Assembly: GCA_010279815.1 (NCBI GenBank)
Contig: QEOQ01000486.1
Span: forward strand, 774,935-838,934
Source: Brachionus plicatilis
Taxonomy: Eukaryota; Rotifera; Eurotatoria; Ploima; Brachionidae
DNA: 64,000 nt
Direction of reading: 5' to 3'
The notes under the pieces are model-generated. The model did not search any database. It was given only the letters and a program-made list of their open reading frames with translations, and was not told the origin of the DNA. The position numbers and the translations under genes were made by a program. The first letter of the stretch is position 1, and each line of letters starts with the position of its first letter. Positions 12,601 to 24,600 of this stretch are shown here, one piece after another.

Positions 12601-15600
12601 TCAAAATTTAATATTAATTTTTGTTTAAGATGTATGCAAGATGATATGCTTAACCACGATCTAAGGGCTTCGTTTTGTCGTCTCATGCTACATCTACACG
12701 TAATTTTTTTTTTCTTTTATTTAAAAAAATTATTTTCTGCCGATTGATAAACTAATAGATGATGAAATAAATTTAGAATTCAGGAATACTTTTACAGAGT
12801 TGAAGTTTTTCAATTTTTTTTTCTAAATAAATAGGCAAATATTTTACTAACTATTTTTGACTTAACAAAAATTCAAATAATTTAATAAATAATTGACGCT
12901 GAACAATTTAATTAGTGAAATCTAAATAAATTTTTATTCATAATTTAGATCATTTTTTAAATAATTGCCTATGAGATTGTAAATGGATAAATATTACAAG
13001 ATCAAACTTAAGGAAAATTTTTATGCAGCTTAAATCAGTCATACAAAAATTTTTAATTAAAATAGAGAAATGCTAAGTTAATAATTTTTTAACAAGTAAA
13101 TTTAAATAAACTTTCTCTAAAGTCTTATTATTCTTTAAAAAATTTAAAAGTTTTGTAAATTAATGCTTAATTAATTTGAAGAACAAAAAATTTAATTTTT
13201 TTATCCATTATAAATTTTAGATCTATTAAATAAAATTTATGACATGTTTTGTACGAAATTTTGTAATGCTCTTATTTAAGCTGATAAATACAATATCTCT
13301 CAAAAAAAAATTCCTCAAATACAATATCATGAACATGATTTAATTTGTATCAGATATGTTTAAAAGTCTCAAAAAAAGTCCAAGTCATTAAAAAAAAGTC
13401 GAAATCCAGACTATAAAATTTTTTTAAAAAAACTTTACTTGAGACTTGTGACTTTTAAACAACTCTGATTTGTTTAATTAAACTTAATGCAGAAAGGGTT
13501 ATAGTTTAACTATGAAAAAATTCTGAAAAATAAATTTTTAAATAATTAGTATTAAACTTAAAAATTTTCAAAATTTTTATTCCAATTTTTCTTTGATTTT
13601 GAAACAGCTATTTTCATATTTTTTGTTTCATAATTTAAAAAAAACATACAATCAAATTTTTTTGTCTAATTAAAAATGAAAAAAATTGGAAAAAAATCCT
13701 AAATTTATTATCTACATATTTTTCTCAATCAGCATCTTGAATCTTTAAAACCTAATTTATCACTCCTAGTGACTTTTAGATCTTTTTTAGATTTTTGTTG
13801 ATTTTTTGAATAAAAATTTTTTCATGTTTTAATCATTTTTTTATTAAAAAAAATATTTTAAAATAATTCCATGTTTTTTAGGTGGACAGAGAACCACAAG
13901 AACTAGTGACACCTGTAAATTACGCTCGATTATGGATCAATATACCATTGGCAATAAATATCGAAAAGTAATTAAATTTGTAAAATTAAAAAAAAAATTC
14001 AAATGGTCTTAACTTTACTGTGTTAATTTAAAGATGCAAAAACATTAGATTAAAGTAAGGATTATGAAAAATAATTAATACATATTAAACAAGCTGAACT
14101 CATTCCTAACCCTGTTTTAATATTTTAATAGAGTTTTATCAAAAATCCAATGTTGTCATAATATTCTAAGCTTGTTTTATTCATATAAATTCGATTTTTG
14201 AAAACAAGCTTTAGATTTTGCATTTAAATGTAACCTGGATGCACTGTTCCAATATTTTTCACATTAAAATGCTATTAAGACTATGTGACTTTTATAAAAT
14301 ATTTTAATATAAAGCTATGATGCTGCCAATGAAGAGGAAAGCAACATGATGTTTTCGGAAAGCCAAGCGAGGATAGAAGGCGTCCGCAAGCGCTTTGTCC
14401 GATCGTCGCCTTCTAGTCCGGTTAGTTCAAACAGTTTGTTTCAAAATGACATAAAGTATGAGCCCGAGGACACCAAGTTTCAGGCCACCATTGACTTTGT
14501 TCGGGCCTACTTGGACAACGTGGTCCAGCAGATGTCTCCTTTTGGTGACAGAGAGCAAAATAAATTAACATTTGAAGTAATGTGGTCAAAAATAAATAGT
14601 AAAATTTTTAATTTTTATTTTTATTTTACTAAAAGGTTGTTAATTTGGCAAAAAATTTAATTTATTTTGGCTTCTATAGCTTTAAAGATTTGCTTAAGTT
14701 GACCAAAACCCTATTGGAAATACTTGACCATGACGATAACACTACAAATTCGGGTTCAAGCGAGGACCAAGGTTTGGGACATTTTTATTTTTAAAGCATG
14801 CTTGATTGATTTAGTTATGTTTTTTTTATTTTTTATTTGGCACTAAATTCAGCACCAACCATATTCAGCCAAAGTGTCATACCCTTAAAAAATTCAACCC
14901 AACTGAGCCATAAAAACTCTGTTGACCAAAGCGAAAAAACACCAGAAAAAAGGTCTTGCTCAAACTTAGGCTTGATGCACTTTGCCAATGACTATAGTAA
15001 CGAGAGTCATATCAACATTCGCACTCACTCGTCAAAGCGCATGAATCGCTATAGCTCGAATTTTCTCACCCATGAAAATATTGTGTATGAAACCAAGCTT
15101 AGGATAATAGACATCCTGCAGGTTTGTTGTGTTATTTGCTGCATTTTCCCAAGGCCGTCTTGTCACTTTAATTTAAAATAAAAAAATTTAACAAAAAATT
15201 AAATTTATTTTATTGATAAATATTTAGCAACTCAAAGCAATTCTATACTCAGTCTGAATAAGCTAGAAGATTATTTTTTATACAACGAAGAGGAAGAGAG
15301 TGTGTCGCGCAATTATCTGATGTTGATCGAAGATCGCTTCATGGCCAAGGTGGCCGAAGAGTCGCAAGCAAGCGAGTCGGCATCAACTTTTGGCACCAAA
15401 AATTTGATTGTCCAAGGTTCGAGCAGCACCAACCAATCGGCCAACCTTTTAACTCATGCCGACAATTTAATAATTAAGGCTAAAGTGTATATACTGGAAA
15501 TACTGAAGGTATTAGGCTTAAAATTGCTTCCAGACCCAACCATTGTCGGCCTTGAATTCTTTAAATTGGATTTTGTTTATTAAATTTTTTATTTTTAAAT

Positions 15601-18600
15601 TTTTTAGTTTATTCTCAATGTTCGTCTTGACTATAGACTTACTTATCTCTTGTCATTGTTCAAAAAAGCGTATGAAAACGCCTATAGTAGCTCGAATGGA
15701 ATGCCTGATAAAAAAGCGTTTATTAAGCTTGTTGCCGAAGCTGAGAAAATATTCCGAAATGAAAAAGAGCTTACCGATTTGGACTTAGATGGAGCTGGAG
15801 GAAAAACAGTCAGTATTTTTTTATCCATTTTTTAAAAATATATTCTTTTACTATTGAAAAATAGTAAAATATTTGAAAAGTTATGACTTGATTTTTTTGG
15901 AAAAAGGTTTTCATTAAATCTTGTCGAAATATTTCCCAGAATCCAAAAATTACAAGAAAATAATAAAATTTCTTTTAATAAAAAATTAATAAAGGGCTAG
16001 AAGTACTAGAAGTTTATCATTATTTTATTTACTACAACAATAAAGGGTGATGCTTAAGTAAATGGACAAAAATTAAAAGCGAATATCTCATGAAATAAAA
16101 ATGATATATTTAGTTCTGTTTTTTTTATGTTGTAAAAAATTTATTTTTTACTGGAATTATGATTTTTAAATAATGAAAAAACTCCATCGTGGCCGATTTT
16201 TCTGAGCTTTGCTTTGACCCTCGCCATAAGGGAGAAGGCGTTTTTTCAAGCATTCGTGGATAAAGATGCTTGAATTGATGAATTGAACGCACAAAAACCT
16301 AAAAAAGACCATAACTTTGTTAATACTTAACTTTTTTTCAATCTGTAAAAAGATTTAAAAAATTTAGCAGAGGATCACCTATTTGAATACGGTTGATCGT
16401 ATTGTCAACTAATATTAATAAATAAAATAAGAATTTTAAAATATTAATTTAAAATAATAGAATCATTAAGATTGATTATATTTTGATTTTTTAGACATTT
16501 TTCACGAAATTTTATTAATACTTTTTTATTCAAATATTAAATCGATTAATTTTTTTTAGTCGACTATTAAATCGATTAATTTTTTTTAGTCGATTATTAA
16601 ATCGACTAAATTTTTTAGTCGATTATTATTTTAGTCGACTATTAAATCGAATAATATTTTCTAGATGACTATAATACTTCTAATTTATCTCGAAATTAAA
16701 AGTTAAGAAAGCAAAAAATATTATTTATAAAATATTTTTTTATTTTTTATTAAAACATTTTTTATTTTGCTTTAAATCTTAAATTTTAAATCAATTAAAA
16801 ACCTTTTTTATTAAAAAATAATATTTTTTGCCTTCCTAAATTTTAATTTCGAGATAAATTAGAAGTATTATAGTCATCTAGAAAATATTATTCGATTTAA
16901 TAGTCGACTAAAATAATAATCGACTAAAAAATTTAGTCGATTTAATAATCGACTGAAAAAATTTAATCGATTAAATAGTCGACTAAAAAAAATTAGTTGA
17001 TTTAATAATCGACTGAAAAAATTTAATCGATTAAATAGTTGAATAAAAAAATAATCCATTAAATAATTGACTAGATAAAATTAATCGATTTATTAAATTT
17101 GTCAATCGATTGGAGTCGATTACCAACACTACCCCCCCTTCCAAAAAAAAATTTTTTATTGGGTTTTCGAAGGAGTAGATTATGAATTTTGAGTCAAAAA
17201 TGTGGAATTCAGATAGCACTAAAGTTTTGAATTTCGTGCACTTAAAAATTTTTTTTTGACCAAAAAAAATTATTTACCTAAATTAATAAATGGTAAAATT
17301 TTTATTTTACTTGAAAATTTATCACAAATAAAGTCTATTGGGAAAATTAAGAAAAATAATTAAGTTGGTTCTGTATTTTTAGTGATGCAATTAAAGAAAT
17401 TTAAGTACAAAAATAATAAATTGCCTTAAAATTTGAGACAAAAAAATAAACAAATTTTTTTTTAAGTTCTTACGGGTACTTCTAAAATTGATCATGCACG
17501 ACTATCCACCATTAGTCAGTGGTTCTTTGCAACTCTTGTTCAGACATTTTAGCCAAATACAAGAAACTCTTTCAGCATTTAAACAGGTATTTTGGTTTCT
17601 TGGAAAAAAAAAGGAATAAAAATAAATCTTGAATTATTTTATTAAGATTCAATTATTGGTATCCGATGACGACGTGAACAATTATAACAAAATCAAGACT
17701 GATTTGGACAAATTGCGCCTTTTGGTTGAACAGTCTGAATTGTGGATCTTTAAAAAAAAAGAAAATTCCAAAGATGAGACAGAGGCAACCAAAGGCAGCA
17801 AACGGACATCAAATGCGAAAGCGCCCGAGTACAAAAATATAAATCATTCAAAGAGTATGGACACAGACCTGATGATTCTTTTGGAGCTCGACCACGGTCC
17901 CGAAATCGAAAACTCAGCTATTCAAAAATACAAAGAGCTCTACACCATTTTGCAAAACCTTATAAAACTGTGTGTCAATCAGACCGTATCACCAAACGGG
18001 ACAGTGAAAAAAAAGCCGCGCCGCAACGACCAGCGCTTATTGCGCAACATGGGCGTTCACAACATAGTCCTTGATTTGACCAAGATCACCTACGAAAAAT
18101 TAGAAGACAAACGAATGAAGATAATCATGAAAACAGCTCATGAATTTTTGCAGAATTTTTGCTTCTCAAATCCTCACAATCAGGCACTGCTGCATGAAAA
18201 AATTGATCTGACCCATTATCCTTCGAATGAATGGGAAGCTAAAACAGCCACATACATTTTCAAAGACAATTCCATTCTTTCAAACGAAATAAATGAGAGA
18301 CTGATTCAAAATTTTATACATGCCTTGGAACATCAAAATATAGACGAGTCCAAAGTGCCTTATTTGGAATTTTTGCAGACCATGTGTGTCATTGACGGCC
18401 ATGAGATCAAAAAGTGCCAGGACATGATTATTGCTGAGTTGATGAATTCGGATATAATGAGCTTCAGTTCGGACAAGACCCACATTGACGAGATATGCTT
18501 ATTGATGCAAAAACAAAAGCAGTCTGATGGTGAACATGGCACTAGTGTCCTAAATGGTCAATTGTTATTTCATATAAATTTGATCAAGGTTTTGATCAGC

Positions 18601-21600
18601 TGCACCATGGGCAAAAACACATTCACCGAAATAAAGTGTCACACAATTTTATCTTTGGAAGATATTGAAAAAGTGGTCACCAATAAATACTGTTTGGTCG
18701 AAGTGAAAGAGACCTATTTGAATTTTTTGTACCATTGTCATATTGATACCGAAAATGAAACCAAAGAAATATTTACACAGCCCTATATATGGAATATTTT
18801 TGAAAGCTTTATTCAAGACATCAATTTGGTTTGTAACACAATCGAAACATTTGCTAATAGATCTTTGCAGACCTATGTCGCAGAGGGAATTGTTGAAGTT
18901 GTCAGTGGTTTTTTCAATCACACACAGTTTAATCAAATACCTCAACCTCAAGTAAGTTGAAAGATATTTTTCCTATCATTCATCATATATTTTATCAAAT
19001 ACATTATTTTCATTTATTTAAATAAGGCTCATGATTTTTATTCACCGCTAATGTTAATTAAAACTCTGCTAATTTGATAAAAAAACATTTTAATAAAAAG
19101 AAATAAAATTTATAAAGTTTAGTCTTAATTAAAAAAAAATTAATTTTTAAAAAATGAAAAAATTAATTATTTTTTAATTTTTTAAGTTGTATCTAGAAGA
19201 AGAAAAAAACTTCCTTCTTTCAGCTATTGGCATGTAAAATTTATATTTAACAAAATTTATTTTCTACATTTTGAATACCATTTTAAGTAAATTTGCAGTT
19301 TTTTGCGAAACTAATATAATTTTTTTAAGCTTATAACATAATGTTGTTTGTATTTGGAACCATTTTTTAATTTTATACGGTGGTTTTTGCCAAAATGAAA
19401 CGTTCCATTCCCTTATCGGGAACGGAATGGATATGCATTCCATTCATTCCATCAGTTCCATTCATTCCATCCGTTCCATCCGTTCAATTCATACCACCCA
19501 TTTTATCCATTTTTTTTTAAAAATTGTTTTAAAGTTTCCATTCCATTCATCTTAATTATACGACCAATTTTTATTTTGTACTTTAGGCACTCCCAATTTC
19601 ATACTCAGAAAAAATAAAAAATTGAAAAAAAATACTATAATTAATGGAATGGATGGAACGGATGGAATGGAATGGAAAGGAATGGGTTTTTATGGAATGC
19701 GTCTCAATTCCGTTCCCTTATCGGGAACGGAACGTTTCATTTTAGCAAGAACCACTGTACTAATTTTATTTTATTAATGTCTAATTGAGATGTGTTTTTA
19801 ATTTATTTAGAGGGAGGTGTTATTAATTTAGATAAGTTTATATTAAAATTAGCGGCATCAAAAAATTACTTGCCTTTAAATAAAATCCTTAGCAGTGATG
19901 AAAAAATTAAAAAATAAATAAATAAAGATAAAAAATGGTTTAATCGTTGCTAAATTTTAAGATTTAAGTTAGATGTTAATTATTTAGAATTTTATGAGTC
20001 TTTATTCTTCTCAAAAATTAATAAAAAATTATTTTAAATTAAATATCTCAAAAAAATGCGAGAATAATTTTAATTTTTAATTTTATTAATTTTTTTCATA
20101 ATAAGAATAATTTCGGAAAGTAAAATAAAAAAGAAAATTTAAGCAAATGAAGAAAATTATTTTAATTAGTAGTGTAATTAAATTGAACTCGAATTAATTT
20201 CTAAATCATCTCTTTAAGTAAAAAAGTCATTTTAAGTTTTCTGAATTTAATAGATCGAATTGAAACGAACTTCACCGTAATTAAATAAAATTTCGTTTAA
20301 TATACAGTGGTAATTTTATCCCAGTATTTTACGAAAAATTACGTAAATTAATAAGATTTTACGATAATCTTGTTAAAATTTGGAAAAACTCAAAAATTTA
20401 AATTTTTTTTTTATTAATTTTTTTTAAACAATTTTAAAACTATTTTAACCAGAAATAACGTAAATTCTGGTTATTTTTTGTAAAAATTGGTAAAAAAAAG
20501 TAAAATTTAGAAAAACCTGATTTTATTTTATTATATTAGATTATATTTTAAAAGTTTTAAAAATCCAAATCCAAATCCTAATTTTAAAAAACGATCTAAT
20601 AAAAAATTCAAATTTTTCATCTTAAGAAAACTATAACACCAGAGAAGTGTAAAAATATAAAGATCATTTTAAAAAAAGTATTTTTAATCTTTAGATATTT
20701 GTAATTTTAAATATATTAGTTAAAAACTATAAGGTTATTTAGATAGTAATTCAAAGAGATAGAGACTGGTCCGATCATTAGCTTCAAATATTATGATTTT
20801 TTTTGATATGAATACAGTCGTTCCTCTTAAGAAAAAAAACTTCCTTTAACGAGCTTGAAAAAAAAACTTTCACACTTGTGTATTAAGAAAAAAGATTAAA
20901 AAAAATAAAAATAAAACAATTAATTTTCTTTATATAATTGAATATAAATAACTGAAAATACTTGATTGTCTAATCTAATTGAAAAAAATGACAGATAAAC
21001 TTGCTCAAAACAGTGATTCGGAAGTCGAAGATATTACAAAACCAAAAAAATCAGATTTTAGCTCAAAGGATGCAATCGAAAGAATTAATGATTTAAAGGT
21101 TTTTTCTAAATAAAAAAGAAGATTTTTCCAACGTTGTTGACTTTTTGTTTAATACTGAAAATATTGTACTAGAAAAATGTAAAACCAAGAAATCCAGTAT
21201 TACAGATTTTGTAAAAAAATTTAATTTTTTGTTTTATTTATATTTTTTTTTTTTAAATTTTTCAATAAAAATTTTGATAAAAAAATAAAAATTGCCCATC
21301 CTTTTCAATGGGATTTCGATAAAACGAGTTTCGATATAACGAGCACAAAAATTTTCGTCCAACTTGCTCGTTATACCGAGGAACTACTGTAATCAATTTG
21401 TTAATATTTTGGTAATTTTAAAAGCTTTAAAATCTAATCTTATATAATATAATAAAATTAGGTTTTTCTAAATTTTACTTTTTTTTACAAAAAATAATCA
21501 AAATTTACGAGGTATAGACAATGAAAATATTTAAAATTAAATCCTTTCTGTACTTTTTGTACTTTTTCTAATTATTTTATTTGGCCCTGGTCCTTTTTGT

Positions 21601-24600
21601 ACTTTCTGTACTTTTTGTACTTTTTCTAATTATTTTATCTGGCCTGTTACTTTCTGTACTTTCTGTACTTTTTGTACTTTTTCTAATTTATTTATTTGGC
21701 CCTGGTCCTTTTTGTACTTTTTCTAATTAAAAATAAACATTACAAAAAATTAAAATTTTAATTATTAATTTTATTTTAACTAAAATTTCTCTTATCTTTT
21801 ACATACCCGAATCCCTAAACCAGGGCTCCGCCCCGGACCCCGTCAAATTTATTTTGATAATTAAAATACTGATAAATAAATAAATTATAAAAAGTACAAA
21901 AAGTACAAAAAGTACAAAAAGGACCAGGGCCAATTAAAATAATTAGAAAAAGTACAAAAAGTACAGAAAGTACAAAAAGGACCGGGGTCAAATAAAATAA
22001 TTAGAAAAAGTACAAAAAGTACAGAAAGGAAAACTTTTTTTTAATTATTTAAATCTCATTGTCTATCCATGAAATTTACGTTATTTTTGGTTAAAAATAG
22101 TTATTTTTAAAATCGCTTAAAAAAAATAATAAAAAAAAAATTTAATTTTTGAGTTTTGGAAAAAAAAGACATTTTTTTCAAAAATTTTTGGCCGTTTTGA
22201 GTTTTACCAAATTTTACCATGATTATCGTCAAATCTTATTAATTTACGTAATTTTTAGTAAAATTCTGGGATCATATCACCACTGTATTAGGCTGAAAAC
22301 AAAAAAAACAAAATAAAATAATGAAAAATTGAAAATTTTTTTTTCAAATAATTTCAAAATTAAGCCAGTGAATGCAGCATTGGTGAAACATACATGTTTA
22401 AATCAACTGTCAAAGTCTGTTAGGGATGCATTCAGATAACTAGTTTTGAACTAAAAAATTATCAAATTTTTTATAATTTTGTTTTGTTTTTTGTTGGGAT
22501 TGTTGTTTTAGCATACCGATAAAACTATTAAACATACTAGCCTATTTTTTCAGCATGCCCATTTTTCATCCCAGCATACTTGCATTATTAACATACCAAA
22601 TACCTTAATAATATACTAAAAACTGATTAACATACATATGGTAAAATTGTAAATTTTTTTTCAGTCAAGCCTGGAATTTCCGGAATTCAAATTTCTCTTT
22701 ACTTTACATAAGAAATTGTTTCCATTATCCGACATTAATTTATTAATTAAAATTTTAAAATTTTTCTGCAATCATGACAAATTAAAAAGATACAGTTGGT
22801 GTTGATAATAAATTATGAATTGACGACAAGGAAGTTATATCTAAATAATGAATATTTAAAGTCAAAAGACTTTAAATATATTAAGAGAAATCATAAAATA
22901 GACATTTGACATGTGAAAGTAGTGTTGGGCGGCGGCCAAGCCTGGCCGGTCCGAACGCGGCCAAAAAAAGGCGGCCACTTTGGCGGCCAGACCGGCGGCC
23001 AAAAATTTGGACCGCGGAGTTGGCCGGCCAAATCGTTGACGGCCGGCCAAATGTACGGCCATTTTTAAAACGGGCGGCCACTTTGGCCGCCGGTTCCGGT
23101 TTTTTTCTCAATTCCGGATTATCAAGTTTCCAGCATTTTCATTATTCCGACATTAAATTGCCGAACCTTAGCGAACATAAAAGAAAATTGGCTGTATTTA
23201 CTTAATTTGACTAAAATTTAATATTTTTTTTCTAATGTAAATATATAAAACAGATTTTTTTTTATTTCAAAAGCTAAGTATGTTAAACAGTTTTTTGATT
23301 GCTTTTAAAAGATAGGTATGTTTTTCAGCAATAAGTGTGTTAAAAAGTATAGTATGCTGGGATGAAAAATGGGTATGCTGAAAAGCTTGGCTAGTATGTT
23401 AAAAAGCTTTGATAGTATGCTGGTCAAGTAGACCCTTTGTTGTTTTGCAGGTTTTTTCAAAACATTCATTCACCTCCGGTCAAAGTCCTGACCAAAAAAA
23501 TGTAAATGGGAAAAAAAAAAATTTTTTTTAATTTTTATTAAATTTGAAAAATCAGTTTTTTTTTTTAAATTAAAGAAAAAAATTAAATTATTGGAAATTA
23601 TTTAGGCTCGGAACTGGACCTACAGAAATCTTTACTCAAAAATGCTTCAATTGTTTCGCTGCAGTTGGCTGACAGACATGCAGCGTTCGAGCATTTCTTG
23701 TGTATTTGGTGCAATGCTGGAAAAGTCGAATTTTATGGGAGTCAGTGAAATGCCATTGCCAAAAAGCTACGACTCTCCAGAAGCAGAACAACCAGATGAG
23801 AAGAACAGAACAGATTCAGAGATTCCTAATTATTTTAGTAATGACAATGTTTTCAACCATCCTGAAGATACCTACCATTCTAAAACATCACTTGATACCA
23901 GACATGATACCCGGATTGTCAACGAGTCTTTTCAGGATAGTGTTATGCTCTTGGAAGAAGGCTTTGGTTCAAAAATGCAGGCTGAAATGCTTGTACTGGT
24001 TGACGTGCTGCACAAACCTGCCGCCATATTTTCGGCAAATTCGGTGTTCAGAATCAAAGCCCAAGACAAACGCTTCATCGGAAAGTAAGTAAAACAATTG
24101 CTTAAGCTGATTAAAGTTTCAAAACTAATCATTTAGATTGATAAATCATGCAAAATATTTAAGAGATAAGCAAGAAAATCAATTGTGTATTAAACTACTT
24201 CAAATTCTAAGAGAAATGATACCTAACGAGAACGAGGTTAAATCTAAAATAGTTTTGCTTGAGGTTTTTGATCCTTTTTTTTTAAAAAAATATGAATGTT
24301 GTAGCCTTAATGTTGTCTCCTTAATTGCATGGTTTCTTTCTTTTGATGTTATCTAATCTTTTTTGTTGTAAATAGCTTGATAGCCCATTCAAAATGCTTA
24401 CTTCACGCAAAAATAAAATCAGATTATATGCAAGTGAATCTGATTCAGATATTTCGCCAAATGGTTTTCCATAACTATTACCCTATGCATGATAAGCTGG
24501 TTTTTATGCAGGCTTGATGTGATAAAAAAGAATGAAAATTTTATTTTTTAAGGCTGAAGAATTGCGCAAAACTTTGCTCACAAAGTACCTGGAAGATGAC

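Larger units (their letters stand above)
20305..22285. mobile_element. Composite TA-flanked element with two nested insertions (IP3R intron 14)
   Basis: Outer termini CAGTGGTAATTTTATCCCAG and, inverted, CAGTGGTGATATGATCCCAG are flanked by TA. Arms extend through AAAAATTACGTAAATTAATA. The left arm (20305-20575) pairs with 22071-22285 and then with 21400-21512. The gap between the two right-arm pieces is a foldback insert (21513-22070). A pogo-type element (20815-21389) sits in the loop. Nothing intact is encoded. Confidence 0.75.

Noticed and set aside
16874..17219. Minus-strand frames in the TCGATT palindrome
   Set aside because: Repetitive [14 protein letters not shown] translation of a DNA repeat, not a protein.
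21521..22030. CRISPR-like array suggested by regular GTAC repeats
   Set aside because: Units are contiguous, vary in length and form an inverted pair in an animal intron; there are no unique spacers.
22862..23205. Open frames on both strands across the GC-rich block
   Set aside because: They are by-products of GGCCG repetition; sequences are low-complexity Arg/Ala/Pro mixtures with no splice or start context.
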